Assembly: GCA_021234155.1 (NCBI GenBank)
Contig: JAJEKV010000023.1
Coordinates: 7,228,009-7,292,008 of the forward strand
From: Isoetes taiwanensis
Taxonomy: Eukaryota > Streptophyta > Lycopodiopsida > Isoetales > Isoetaceae
Direction: 5' to 3'
Length of the DNA: 64,000 nt
Position 1 is the first letter of the stretch. Each line of letters begins with the position of its first letter. Positions 1 through 11,438 of this stretch are shown one piece after another. The position numbers were made by a program, and so were the translations under genes. The notes under the pieces were generated by a model that was not told the origin of the DNA, made no database searches, and saw nothing but the letters and a program-made list of their open reading frames with translations.

Positions 1-808
1 ACAGGAGGATACAACTGTAAAGATGGAAACATCCAATGTAGACATTGCAGGCAAAGAAGAAGGTAGAGAGCTTGCAAAAGATTTGATTGAAGTCAGGGAG
101 ACTATAACCAAGCCAGAAGAAATAGCGTATGAAGAAACTAAAGTTGATGAACTTGCTGATGCAGCTGTACTAGTCAACATAAAAGGTATTGAAACTGAAA
201 ATCAAGAGGGAATTCAACTTTCTGCTGTTGCACAGCACGTGGAGGAGTTAAATGTGGATACAGACACTGTTGTGCTTTTTGAAGCCAAAAGTGTAGACAC
301 AGATAATTCTGCCATGGAAAACAGCGAACTAGGAGGCTTTTCAATGGTTGAGATGCCGGTTGGCTCTGCTCCTCCTGATTTGAAGACACTGCCGTCTGCA
401 CCTTTCAAGGCGGTCTCTACTGATGCAAGTACTGTTACCCCAACTAATGGGGACCTAGTATCTGATCTAATAGTGCAGCTGGAAGCAATGGGCTTTACCG
501 ATAACATGCTGAACCTGGAGTTGCTTGAAAAAAATAACCTGGACTTGTCCTTGACACTCGATGATTTGGTATCATCCACAGAATGGGACCCTCTACTCGA
601 GGAATTGGAAGAGATGGTAATGCATGCCTGATTAGTCTAGTTCCTTTAATATTGGTCTTTATTCATCTTGGATTTCTGTTCACAGGGGTTTTATGACACG
701 GCAATGAATCGAAGGCTGATGTTTAAGAATAATGGCAGTGTCAAGCGAGTAGTAAAGGAGCTGGTGCAGATGTATAAAGATCGTTCTGTCAAAGTTAAAG
801 AGGCATAG
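1..808 (+). CDS. NBR1: C-terminal part of NBR1/Joka2-like selective autophagy receptor (5' end outside window)
   Basis: The reading frame is open from base 2, so the gene enters from the left. Exon sequence runs to 616. A 69-base intron (617-685, GTAATG...TTCACAG) follows, and the last exon runs 686-808 and ends in TAG. Spliced, the end holds two ubiquitin-associated (UBA) modules. The first contains LEAMGFTDNMLN and the second EEMGFYDTAMNRRL followed by KNNGSVKRVVKEL. Between them lies EWDPLLEEL, the position of the ATG8-interacting motif in plant NBR1 (W-x-x-L/I). In that family the UBA binds ubiquitylated cargo and the motif ties it to ATG8 on the phagophore. The exon junction restores EEM-GFYD, which fits NBR1 precisely. 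The N-terminal PB1, ZZ and NBR1 domains lie outside. The acidic 150-residue stretch before the UBAs has no recognisable domain, as expected for the linker. Confidence 0.85.
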
Positions 809-830
809 TAGCATGTTGCATGTGTAGTGC

Positions 831-1013
831 GATCTTATTAAACTGTACTGGCATGTTTTTTCGACTTCTCCAGTATTGGCATATTAAGCCGTATTTTAGT
901 TTATGTTTGTGTGACCGTATTAAACTGTACTGGCATGTTTTGGAGACTTCTCCAGTATTGGCATATTAAGCCGTATTAATTTAGTTTATATATATGTATT
1001 AAGCCGTATTAGT
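831..1013 (+). repeat. Tandem duplication of about 81 bp in the presumed NBR1 3' UTR
   Basis: Two adjacent copies share the core TTAAACTGTACTGGCATGTTTT and then ACTTCTCCAGTATTGGCATATTAAGCC. The first starts near 831 and the second near 912. A third short piece (TTAAGCCGTATTAGTTT) follows near 1000. They begin about 22 bases after the stop codon, so they would be transcribed if the 3' UTR is of ordinary length. Confidence 0.75.
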
Positions 1014-1298
1014 TTTCTAGTTTTCTCTCACACATGCACCCATGGAATATAAAAAGCCGTTTTCTTTTCTTTGTTTTAAGAACCTGACATTTTTGGCACA
1101 ATTCGATAGTGTGAAAACCTATGCACCACCTATACACTTTCCAATGCATTTGAACAAAGCATTGTTGACACAAAGCATATATGGCCTCAGTGCAAAGCAC
1201 ATCGCACATTCATGCACATCTAAATTGAGGCAGATTTTTAGAATCCAACCCTCCCTTGTGTAACAATTTGCAATGATTCACCAAAGCACGTCTGCATG

Positions 1299-1306
1299 TA
1301 TATAAA
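1299..1306 (+). promoter_or_regulatory. Candidate TATA box of the root-cap-like pseudogene
   Basis: TATATAAA lies 35 bases upstream of the ATG at 1341. That places a transcription start near 1330 and leaves a very short leader. This fits a plant promoter, but it is a position-and-sequence match only. Confidence 0.4.
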
Positions 1307-1737
1307 GGGCCATAACTCCTTGCAGCTTACAAGCTTAAGCATGACTCACTTTCTTATCTTCTTGGGGTTAATTTTACTAAGCTTTGCAAATGTTGCAATT
1401 GCTATAGGAGTCACGAAATCTCCACCAGAACAAGCTCCAGCTAAATCCCCAGCTCCATCACCTGTGCCAAGTTTGGATGAGTTTTCACCCCCTCCTAAAG
1501 GTGGAAAGAAGGATGAGTTTTCACCCCCTCCTAAAGGTGGAAAGAAGTCTCCCCATGCACCACCAAAGGCTACCCACAGAGCCTCCAACTAGTTCTCCAC
1601 CAATAAGTCCACCCACTTCTCCATCTAATTCACCTCCACCACCTTCAAGCTCCCCTAGCCCACCACCTTCCACTACGACGCCACGTCCGCCTTGTGATAT
1701 GGGCTCTGTTTGTCAAGATCCGCATTTTGTGGGTGGT

Positions 1738-1884
1738 GATGGTGTCTTGTTTTTTTTTTTGAGGGACGTCAAGAATTTATATTATGTAAAGAAGAAAATA
1801 CACAGGGAAGGATTAGATGAGGTGGAAATAATCCCCCCAAATCCTATCCTTCTCCTCATCTGGTAAGTTAGATGGTGTCTTGTT
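1738..1884 (-). mobile_element. Short retroposon with poly(A) tail, inserted in the root-cap gene
   Basis: About 119 bases (1752-1870) begin with a run of T and are flanked by the 14-bp direct repeat GATGGTGTCTTGTT (1738-1751 and 1871-1884). On the minus strand the insert ends in poly(A), as a target-primed SINE or 5'-truncated LINE does. Removing the insert and one repeat rejoins the frame as GGDGV-LFYFHGKKD, which shows it landed in coding sequence. No coding capacity or clear Pol III box was seen. Confidence 0.75.
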
Positions 1885-2295
1885 CTACTTCCATGGCAAA
1901 AAAGATTCAACTTTCTGCATTTTCACTGATGATGACCTCCATATTAATTCTTATTTTATTGACAAATTTGGAGGTGCTGATAGGAAGAGAGGCTTCACTT
2001 GGATCAAGTCAATAGGGATTATGTTTGGAGAGCACCAACTCTATATTGGAGCAAATAAAGTGGCTCTATAGAATGACAGTATTGGACAAGTTAGTATGGT
2101 TTGGGATAATGTTCCCATCACCCTCTCTACTGAAGCTGGGCATTCTGAATAGAATCACGTACTGGCATCCATATCAGATGCAATAAAGATGTAAATTGAG
2201 TTTCAGTGTTGATTGAGGGGTTGTTAGCCCTTGATGCAAGGGTGGTAACTGTCACTCTAGTGAGTCGCGCATTCAATAACTATAACATCCCAGAA

Positions 2296-2392
2296 GATGA
2301 TTGCTTTGGTAGCAAAGCAAAAAACAATTCTTATCAATAAAATACAAAAAAACTTGCCTAAAAAAAAAAAAAGGAGAGGGATGATTGCTTTG
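2296..2392 (+). mobile_element. Second short retroposon in the root-cap gene, poly(A)-tailed
   Basis: About 71 bases (2309-2379) with an A-rich end are flanked by the 13-bp direct repeat GATGATTGCTTTG (2296-2308 and 2380-2392). Removing it rejoins EDDCF-AYLDL of the Root_cap domain. The insert contains AATAAAATAC and probably represents the extreme 3' end of a LINE, in opposite orientation to the first insert. Confidence 0.7.
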
Positions 2393-2646
2393 CCTATCTT
2401 GATTTAAGCTTTAAGTTCTACCATATCTCTGATTTGGTCCATGATGTGTTACAACAAACTTATACTTTGGCAATGCCTATTATGGGTGGGGATGCATCAT
2501 ATATGACAAGCTCACTTATGGCACCTGATTGTAAGGTGACTAAAGTTTGGGTCTGTTGGACAAGTGGAAGAAGGAGCTATGATTTCCCGGTTGTTCAATG
2601 TAGTGGTCAAATGGACGGAGGTTCAGGGATTGTATGCCGCCGCTAA

Positions 2647-4090
2647 GCTATTGGAACTTCTGAATAAGAGTCCAAATGCGCACCAACTTATTTAGCATTA
2701 TCATTACAAGAAATTTATCCCGACAGCCACTCCCCTGCATTTGAGGAAGTGAGTCAGTACATAGGGATGTTTATGGCAGCCAAGCAAACATTTCCCCGCG
2801 ACTCACTTACAAATTGGAGTTATGCCTAGTAGTAACGGATGCATGTCAGTTTAAGAACAAGGATTTGAACCTACATTGTTGCATTCGGTGTGTTCCGCTG
2901 CCTACTAGATAGAGGGTTTTGGTTCATAATGACAAAATTATTTTCAATATCGAATGCCAAGTGGTTGTAATCATAACAAAATTGGAACATCTTCAACTTT
3001 GTACAGGAAATCCAATCCATGCTGTTACATTTATTAGGTGTGAAATCTATATGTTGTTTAATAGCTAATATATTATGCATAACTAGCGATTTAATTAAAT
3101 GTTACAAGAAATCTATCGCGGCGGGCAAGGCCGCTACAAACATTTCTCTCTATTCCAAACTTATGCCATTGAACCAACTATTGTCCAATATTTAACAACG
3201 CAATGCTTGCTTAATGATGAACGTGTAGTATGGAAGATGTAGCCATCATGATAGCCCTTTCTCCCGCCACACGCTTCCCAAGTCATCCATGTCTTGTTCA
3301 CTAGAAGATGCATATCTTACAAAGGCTCTAAGGCAAATGAATGAATGATATTATATAATTTTGATTGTACAATACTAACAAAATTTCTTTCCCTCACACC
3401 TTTTCCAGCCTTGCCCACTAGAAGAGGCACATGAAATGAATGATACTATATAATTATAGTTTTGATTGTATAATACTAACATTATCACTTGATAACGTAA
3501 TTACAAATGCAAGGTTTGAACAACTATCTACTGTAACCATTCATAACTGTAACCATTCACAACTGCAAGGTTGCGATCCGGAAGATAGTACAAAGATATG
3601 AGATTGACAACATGTGAACAATCAATTGATATGGAAGTCAAATATGTGAATCAATTAAGATGTTTAACCAAATTATCTAAATTATCTATATTGTAGATTG
3701 AATTTCATAGACATTGCGGATCATAAACTGGAATCGATTCCTTAAAAAAAAATGAAATATAAATCTATTTCAACCTGCTCCTGTTTTGTCCTGTGTTGTA
3801 AGAAGACCTGGCTGATGTCGCTGGAAATAATTAAACTGATCTGTCATATTACCATTGATAGTAGTAAGGTGGTTTGTTGCTATCTTCAGGCTTTGTACTT
3901 CGTCTTTTAGTGCACCATGTAAACATTGAAAACCAAAGGCATTAAAACTCTAACCTGAAGCATACACATGTATAGAGAATATGTTTTGTGCATTCATATG
4001 GTTTGTCCAGGTGGTCTTTGATCAGATTTATTGAAGCTTTTATGTAAGCATCATACACAATTCTTCATATCCTGAACATCTTTTCTGCTA
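2647..4090. other. Intergenic, AT-rich; one possible tRNA-derived SINE head
   Basis: No supported gene. On the minus strand GGTTCAAATCC (plus 2861-2871) matches a Pol III B box. TAGTAGGCAGCGG about 35 bases upstream is an acceptable A box (plus 2896-2907). It does not fold as a functional tRNA, so a SINE relic is the best guess. A near-duplicate GAAATGAATGATACTATATAATT occurs near 3340 and 3435. The 5' UTR of the LINE at 4091 may lie in the last few hundred bases, but no boundary is visible. Confidence 0.3.
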
Positions 4091-4732
4091 ATGGAGGACA
4101 ACAATTGGGCATTGCAATTGCTCAATGGCCCTCAGCTTGCTGATTTATTTCCTCAACTTGCTTTATTTGCAAATTTTCGTGCTAAGAGAGATCGCCCTGC
4201 AATGGTCCCTTCTTCCTCTATGCCTCCTACCTCTATTGAGTCCCCTTTACCCTCTGTTATCCCTTCTGCCAATGCTACTACTGCCTCTATTGTTGCTACT
4301 CCATCTGCTGCTAAAACCACTATCCCACAGAAGATTGTGCATAAGGTTGCTTTTGAAGAGGATGCTAGGACTAAGTTACAGAAGATCCAGGAATTGCAAG
4401 AGCGGCATGAAAATGTTCAAGAGCATCATGAAAGTGCCCAAGAGGGATGGACAAATGTTAATTGGAAAAGAGCTGCACGCAATAAGGCTAGTCAACATGT
4501 GTCTCATGTCATGAGCGAGTCTGATAATTTGCATGGAAGGGTGGAGCAGAGAGGAGGCTCTCCCTCATCAAGTGCTGAACAAAACAATAGAAGGGTGGAA
4601 CAAAGAGGAGGCTTCCCCTTGCCAATTTCCAGGACGAGGTGGGTTGACCTCCCTCCAGAACCATGCGAGATGGACATGGTTGATGCTGGCTCTATTGGTA
4701 TGGAGGTGGAACATAATATTTTGGCCACATGA
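4091..4732 (+). CDS. LINE ORF1 (nucleic-acid-binding, gag-like; possibly shortened)
   Basis: This 213-codon frame lies directly upstream of the LINE endonuclease/RT frame. It is low in complexity, with a Pro/Ser/Thr-rich segment (residues 35-80), a charged helix rich in QELQERHENVQEHHES (about 95-115), then a basic and glycine-rich part with a duplicated RVEQRGG motif (residues about 150 and 168). No zinc knuckle of the usual plant LINE ORF1 is visible, so it may be N-terminal only or altered. Its TGA overlaps the ORF2 ATG as ATGA (4729-4732). The start is the first ATG after upstream stops. The role in LINE RNA binding is inferred from position. Confidence 0.6.
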   Translation: MEDNNWALQLLNGPQLADLFPQLALFANFRAKRDRPAMVPSSSMPPTSIESPLPSVIPSANATTASIVATPSAAKTTIPQKIVHKVAFEEDARTKLQKIQELQERHENVQEHHESAQEGWTNVNWKRAARNKASQHVSHVMSESDNLHGRVEQRGGSPSSSAEQNNRRVEQRGGFPLPISRTRWVDLPPEPCEMDMVDAGSIGMEVEHNILAT

Positions 4733-7700
4733 ACCTGTTGTCTTGGAATGTGAGGGGAGTGGCTTCTTCCCCAAGTAAAAGAAGCAGGTTGTCTCTTTAC
4801 CTGTCTAAGTTTTCCACGACCTTTTGTTGCCTTCAAGAGCATAAATGCCGCCGAGATGATGTACATAAATTAGCTAATGTATTTGGACGTGACTATAATG
4901 TCTTGGTGTCTGCTGCTGATGCATCTAAGGCTGGTGTGCTTACTGCATGGAAGTCTTCTGTGGATGTCACTTTTACTCAAACAGATAGGTTCGGGCGGTG
5001 GATAATAATCAAATGGAAAGATAAGGGCCAAGAATGGGGTTTGATAAATGTATATGCTCATAATAGACCTCGTCAGCGTGGTGCTTTGTGGGCAACTCTG
5101 AGGAGTAAAGTTCTTCAGCTTGGGCAGAATGTTGCATGGTTGCTCGTTGGCGACTTCAATATGGTCGAGTTGGAAAGAGATAGAGGTGGTCGCGGCTCTG
5201 AAGTGGTGCAAGGATTCGAGTGAAAACAATGGCTACGCCTTTTACATGATGGTCAGCTTATAGAGATTGATGGTGACCAGTCCTTTACGTGGTGTAATGG
5301 TTGGACAGGAGCTGGCAGAGCTTATGCAAGGCATGATAGAGGATGCTTTAATACTTGTGCAGCTGCTCGGCTAGCGGATTTTCGTCACTCAAATCTTCTG
5401 GATAGCGCCGTGTCTGATCATAATCCACAGCTCCTAACTAATGATGTGGCTAATTGTCATCGACCTACCAGGACCTACTTTAAGCTTAATTGCAAGTACT
5501 TGGAGGATGATGAGTTCAAACTTGGCTGTAGTCGGGCTTGGTCTGGGGCCTTCTCACCTCATAGGGGCATGTCTGGGGTTGTCGCAGCGTTGTCTGCAGT
5601 GAAGTCATTTGCAAAAGAATATGGGAGAGTCAGAGCTGCTGAAGCTAGAGGTCTATTGACTGCATTGTACCAGGAATTAGAAGTACTCCGCGCTCGTGGC
5701 CATACTAGTGGAGTCAGAGAAAAGGAGTTATTATCTCAGATCAAGGCTATAGAAACTGTAAAAGTTACTGAAGCCAAGGTGAAGGCAGGGTTGCAGTGGT
5801 TCAAGGACGGAGATAGATGTACCCGATTCTTTTTTGCGACTACAAGAAGAAGGAAACTCGCCACTTCTATACATTCTTTGGTGTTGCCAGATGGCGCTCT
5901 TATCTCCGATCCGGTGAATCTTAAACAGTATCTTCATCATCACTTTTCTTCATTCTTTGCACGACACCCATTGCCCTTTCAGAAGGACATGCAATTGGCC
6001 GTGTTGACTAAGGTGCGTCGCATTGTTTCTGAAGAGCAGAGGTTGCTTCCTGAGTCCAATATCATGAAGGAGGACTTAAAAGCAGCTGTGGCTCTCTTGA
6101 AAAGGGACAAATGCCCTGGTCTTAATGGCTTTCCTATTGAATTCTTTCAGAAGTGCTGGGACTGGTTGGAGGATGACATATATGATGCCTTTTGTGAGTT
6201 TCAGAGATTTAGGAGCCTTGATAAGATTTTGAATACAGGTTGTATCTCTCTCATTCCAAAGAGCAAGGAACCCAAGACTATTTCTGACTGGCGACCTATT
6301 ACATTGCTTTCCTCTGTGTACAAGATCTTTGCTAAGACATTGGCAGAAAGAGTCCGAGATATCTTGACTGACGCTATCTCGTCAACACAATCTGGCTTTC
6401 TCCCTCGTCGTTGTATTCTCAACAACGTGGCTGCTGCATATGAAGGAATATATTGGGCCCGGTTACAGGGTCATAGAGCAGTGTATCTTAAGCTTGATTT
6501 TGCTAAAGCTTACGATAGTATTGATTGGGGTTTCTTGGAGAAGTGTCTTCTTGCACTTGGGTTTGGTGAGTCATTTACAAGGAATATCATGAAGCTCCAT
6601 ACATCAGCCAGATCTACTGTCCTTTTCCAGGGCGAGCCATCTGATATTTTTGTAGTGGGTAGAGGAATTCGGCAAGGTTGTCCCTTAGCACCCTTGCTTT
6701 TCACAATTGTGGCAGAAGTATTATCCCAGCTCTTCTCCGTGGCTACCCAAGATGGCGTTATTCAAGGCCTCCCAATGGACGATGGTTCTCAAGAGGTATG
6801 TAACCAATATGCCGATGACACTTTTTTATTCCTAATTGCCGAGGCTGAGAATCTTCGTAATGCTAAGCTATTATTAGACACATTCTCCTTAGCATCAGGA
6901 ATTTTTGTAGGGTGGCAAAAATGTACAGCTTTGTGGACGTTGGACAGTCCCATCCCTCCCTGTATTTTGGACTATCCATGGAAGATTCTTCTGCATGGCA
7001 ATACCACAAAGTTGCTTGGTATCCCAGTTGGAATTCACGTCTCTGCTTCAGATGCTTGGGATGAAATCATTAGTGGGTTGCAAAAGCACTTGTTTTGGTG
7101 GAATACAGCTAAACTGCCCATGTCCAGTAGAATCACTATGGCTAAATGTGTTCTTAGTAATACTCATGTCTACATGGCGTCTGCTCTATTAGCTCCGCAG
7201 TGTAAGATGGAGGAGATTGTGCGTATCGTTAGAAATTTTATTTGGGGTGGAAATGAGTTAGGATCGGTGGTCAAGGTAGCTTGGGCGAAATGCATTAGAC
7301 CTAAGGCAGCTGGTGGTCTTGGTATGTTGGATTTTTACCTCCAAAGCAAGGTGATGATATCAAAGTTTATTTGGAGGATTTTTATTGGTAAGGATGATTC
7401 TTCTGGCCTGAGGTTGTTGGTGCAGTCGATTCAGCAGTGTCTTCCATTTCATAAGGCCACCATGAAGCCCCTCCTTCCTTGGGCTTTGCTTTATCATATG
7501 CATCCATATCCTAATGCTTCTCCCTTTCTAAAGGGGTTGCTTGCTGCGTGGGACACTGTCAGGTCCCTTTTCCATATTAATCCTGAGGCATGACTTCAGT
7601 TGTCCACTCCATGTTGGTGGATTCCTTTGCAGGACACTCCAGAGAATGTGCCTCTAAGTGTGGTTGTTCATCCAAAGACACAACGACGATGGATAGCAGC

Positions 7701-8490
7701 TGGTATAAGCACTATTGCAGCTTGGTATGAGTCTGGTCATCTCATGTCATGGGAAGCATTTAGAACAAAGTTCTTGTTGTACATATGGGACAGAGTAATT
7801 TGGAATCATATTGCTGCATTGTTGCCACAGGATTCTGGTCCACAGATTGAGGTAGTCGGATGGGGTTGCCATCAGGATATCCAACCAGGGCGGTTTGTGT
7901 CTTCTGTGTATAAATTGCTTTTGCATTCTGAAATCCTGCCTCCATCTAATAGGTGGCATCTTCAGGTCCCTCAGCCACGATGGAAAAGTGTTTGGATATG
8001 GATATGGGATAAGCTGCTTCATCCCAAAATAGTAGTTTTGTGGTGGCAAGTGATCCATAGATGCCTCAGAGTCAACAGGTTAGTCTATAAAATGGATAAT
8101 CGAATTTCAGAGCTCTGTCCTTTATGCCAGCAAAGGGTTGAGAGTATCGAGCATTGTTTTTTCTTGTGTGAGCGACTTCGGCAGGCATGGTCTTGGTTGT
8201 TGACCCTATTTGGCACGTCTCGATCTAGCCAACAAATTTTGCTTGCTATCTATCCTGATGCTTGGCCCAAACTACGGAAAAGAGCTTTTCATCTCGCATG
8301 TGGCTGGCTTTTATGGTCAATCTGGAAGAGAAGGGGGTTGTTTATCTTTAAGGGCGTAGATACTGCAGATGAGATTGTTCTTCAGTGGGCGCAAAATAAA
8401 ATTGTTATGGCTTATAATTGTTCTTCTCTTGATCAAGAGAAGAAAGTACTGATCTGGCATACTTACCTTCAGATTCATTCTTTTGCATAG
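4729..8490 (+). pseudogene. LINE ORF2: endonuclease, reverse transcriptase and zf-RVT, two in-frame stops
   Basis: A single frame of about 1,253 codons. The endonuclease begins LLSWNVRG and carries a QEHK motif, GLINVYAHN, LLVGDFNM and SDHNPQL, the landmarks of apurinic-type LINE endonucleases. The reverse transcriptase follows with DWRPITLLSSVYKI, the LDFAKAYDSIDW block, RGIRQGCPLAPLLF and the catalytic YADD (codons at 6808-6819). The C-terminus has a zf-RVT region with CPLCQQRVESIEHCFFLC near 8115-8170. TGA codons at 5221-5223 (endonuclease) and 7591-7593 (between RT and zf-RVT) break it. Each could arise by one transition from CGA or TGG. Product function is reverse transcription at a nicked target; this copy is presumably dead unless read through. 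Confidence 0.9.
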
Positions 8491-8608
8491 GCAGGTAGTT
8501 GTGCTCAGTTGGATCGGTTTGTCCACTGGGGTTATAATCCTGTCTTTGCATTTTATGTTGCTCTAGTTTTTAGTTGGTGAATAAAGCTTGTCATCCTTCA
8601 AAAAAAAA

Positions 8609-10129
8609 CAGATCCACGGCTAGCCTTAACCTCAGTCAACTAGCCGGAACATCTACCGAGGTCAATCCCTACGGTAGTATTATCTGCCCGCACTAAGACA
8701 CAAAGTCTATGGTGGCATTTGTTGTCCCAAACTTAAAGTATTTAACCCATATCCACGACCATGAAATAAACCATTACGACTCCAATTATACAAAGTCTAT
8801 AGTTCAAACTAACACGTTATACTTTGCCCTTTCCTTGTGTCAAACAATCCTATATGTACCATTCTCAACAAATAAACTTACTTGCATCTCCAATCAAATG
8901 CTATTTGCCCATAGGGCCTAAAAAAAGCCTTTACCGAATGGAAGGATAATATTTTTGTGCCAAGTGGAGAGCTCGAAACAAACAAACACCTTACACTTGG
9001 CCTTTTTCTTATTGCAACAATCAAATATGTATCTTCCATAATAAACAAGCATATGTGCATCTCCAAGCAAGGGATATCTGCCCATAGAGCATAACCGAAA
9101 TGGCTTTATTAAACGGAAGACAATACTTTTGCGTCAAATGGAAAAAACGAAGTGCTTAGTATTTATTTTCATGCATATATTTTATCTTAACTGAAAGTTT
9201 CATGTTTATTATTACTATGCACATTGGACTATAAAATTAAAACTCATTCCTCAATGGTTAATGTACACTTCAATATTAACCCAGCCTGTGTAAAGGACCT
9301 GAAATATTTCATGAAGACAGCATATAGTTTTTTTTAAATTTTTTTTTTTACCCCAAACAGTCATACATCAGCTTTATATGTTTGTCAAAAATATTTCATG
9401 TAATGGTAGAACTATCAAAAGGACCAACTTATAGTGTAGAATCACAACTGTGATAAACTTAGTATTTAGATTTCAGAAACAAATCATGTGCAAATCATGT
9501 TCAGATGATATTCTTGACCTCAGAATATGTTCATGACCAGCTTAACCAAAACCAGAATTTACATAGTAGATATTCCATGGAAATAGCAAGAAATAGAACA
9601 TGCATTTGTGGACCATGTTCAGTCATTACTATCAGCATCATAACTTCATAGTGATTTGTTCCACACTTTTAAGGGAAGATATTACTTGTAAATACTGATC
9701 ATAACTCCTTCAAAGTATAAAATTGTCCATCCTCAAGCCCATAATCCAGAAAAAGCAAAGAAATGACAAATAGAAGAGAAACCTAGTACCTGCAGCCAAT
9801 CAGTACTATATTAGCATAAAAATGGTAATATAGCAAGGGCCAAAAGGTACAGATGGTTTCTCGGTTCTTCACCAATCACCATTTGTAACCTCTTTGCTCC
9901 TTACAAAATTAAAAAGCATCAAGAACGGACAGAATGTAGAGTTTAAAGTACTCATCCTAAGCATAAAGCATACTGAACTTTATATTTCAAAGAAATAGAA
10001 GCAAGGGCCAAACATTGAATCAGAGTAATCTCTAATATTCGAAAATTACAGCAGTGAAACTTGTCCTTAAAAAATTAAATCGTATCAGCATTTTATCAGG
10101 CTGCCACATCTTTTATAAAAAATACTAAA
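8609..10129. other. Intergenic, with a diverged tandem duplication of about 155 bp
   Basis: Between about 8830 and 9135 two related units follow each other. They share CAATCAAATatgt/ctat, GCATCTCCAA, CTGCCCATAGgGC and AATACTTTTG-like blocks. The rest (9135-10129) is AT-rich with no frame, RNA gene or element that I can support. Confidence 0.4.
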
Positions 10130-10408
10130 CTAGCTTGAATCAAACCTGATTATAACCCATTGAGGAGGATCCCCCCTGTTTATTTCCAGCCCTGACTTGC
10201 TTAGCCCATGAGTATTACCCCTGTTAGAATTGTATCCTTGCTCATCTTGTAGAGGGCGTTTTTGCCCATTTGCATTGCTGCCATGCATCTTCTCCATTAT
10301 CTCAGACAAATCTTGAATGGAAGAATATAATAGTTCGTCTTCAATCAAATGGCAATCGGAATCTGAACTGACTGAGCGTCCATCTGAGTCATACTCATAT
10401 CCATACAT
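10130..10408 (-). CDS. Possible exon of an unrecognised protein
   Basis: A 92-codon frame of balanced composition starts at an ATG with MYGYEYDSDGR and has a Ser/Asp-rich head, a short helix-like part (IQDLSEIMEKMHG) and a hydrophilic tail ending near GDPPQWVIIR. CAG/GTTTGA just before the stop would serve as a splice donor, so it may be the first exon of a larger gene running to the left. No exon partner or domain was recognised. It could equally be a chance frame. Confidence 0.25.
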   Translation of the reverse strand: MYGYEYDSDGRSVSSDSDCHLIEDELLYSSIQDLSEIMEKMHGSNANGQKRPLQDEQGYNSNRGNTHGLSKSGLEINRGDPPQWVIIRFDSS

Positions 10409-11208
10409 GTCTTAAAAAGCCCTAAAGTTCTTGGTGGGAAAAAAATAAAGACTAAGGTGCGTGGAATATATGGTGCATCATCATGAAGCATGTGAATATC
10501 ATCCAGGGCAGGCTTTTCAGGAAAACCAAGAATTTTTGTGGTATAAAAGAACTTGCCTTGTGCCAGAAGTTTTCGACAAAGCAACCGCCATATCTTTACT
10601 TCACAGGAAAAAATCCTTCCAGTACCTTGTGCGAGAGGTTCATGGAGGATCAAATGCCATATCTTTACCACGCAGAGCATGTACTGAGTACTCCGGTGAA
10701 CAGGTCTCACGCTTCTCCGGTCTATTCTATGCAGAACTAGGTTAAACTGGTTTTGGTCCGAAAAGATAAACCTATTTTATGGAGTTAGAAAAAACGAAAA
10801 CCCTTTTACTATAAAGGCCTTTATGCTCCAAATTAAAACACATTATTTATGTCACCATGGTAATCTCAACCATTACACATCAAATAGAATAAAGATAAAG
10901 CATTGAATGACTTAATATATGAGCAAAATGTGGTGTACCCAACATCCAAAGGTTCTTTAGAGATTAAACTTAGAACTGCATAATATAAAGCCCCAGGATA
11001 CCACCCCAAAATGCCAATGTTCTCAGAGAAAAAAGGAAATATGGTCAAAGACCTTTAGATTGAAACAGATTCCCCTTGTACAGGTCAATCATGGTTGGAT
11101 TACACCCTAAAGCTTACCACACAGTCAATACAATGGATAGTTTAAAGATCACTTTGTTCCCCCAAATTTTTATTCGAGGAGCACTGAGTAAATAGCTTTA
11201 AGCCCAAT

Positions 11209-11255
<47 letters not shown>

Positions 11256-11438
11256 TATAGAGAACAAAGGTTTTCTATACATTAAGTTGCTCTCCCAATT
11301 TTTAAGCAAATGCAACAATAAGGCATGGAAATCCAGTGAACGCTTTTATGCAAGTGGGGTTAGCATTTGTACAGAAATATGAGGGGGGATGGGTAAGATA
11401 GTCTAATCACAATAGATCTAAAGAGTGAAGGATTTGTA
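10409..11438. other. Intergenic with a 41-base poly(A) run
   Basis: No supported gene. A pure A tract (11210-11250) follows TTTAAGCCCAATC and may be the tail of a plus-strand retroposon, but no target duplication was found. Several short frames between 10461 and 10745 overlap on both strands and look like chance. Confidence 0.4.

Larger units (their letters stand above)
1341..2646 (+). pseudogene. Root-cap family (LEA-related, Root_cap domain) protein, broken
   Basis: The ATG at 1341 opens a signal-peptide-like segment (MTHFLIFLGLILLSFANVAIA). A proline-rich region follows, including a 36-bp tandem duplication (DEFSPPPKGGKK twice, 1476-1547). After a frameshift near 1580 the frame continues as SPPPPSSSPSPPP and then CQDPHFVGGDGV. 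This continues after an insertion as LFYFHGKKDSTFCIF, DDLHINSYFI and GFTWIKSIGIMFG. The distal part reads EDDCFAYLDLSFKF, MPIMGGDASYMTSSL, MAPDCKV and a final GIVCRR stop. Those blocks, in order, are the Root_cap domain of secreted plant proteins. Lesions: frameshifts, a TAG at 2069-2071, and two insertions (near 1752 and 2309). The end at CRR is where the family normally stops, so the copy was full length before decay. Confidence 0.8.
4091..8608 (+). mobile_element. Nearly complete L1-type LINE (ORF1, ORF2, 3' UTR, poly(A))
   Basis: Two ORFs in LINE order are followed by about 110 bases of 3' UTR containing AATAAA and a short A run (8600-8608). The terminal TCATCCTTC before the A run resembles the end of another copy at 61.7 kb. 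The 5' boundary and target-site duplication were not found. One frame spans the whole of ORF2 with only two stop codons and no frameshift, so the insertion is young compared with the other LINE pieces in the window. Confidence 0.85.

Noticed and set aside
1346-1588. Minus-strand Gly-rich frame opposite the root-cap gene
   Set aside because: Antisense shadow of the proline-rich segment.
2845-2920. tRNA gene on the minus strand
   Set aside because: B box and a possible A box are present but acceptor and T stems do not pair; better seen as a SINE relic.
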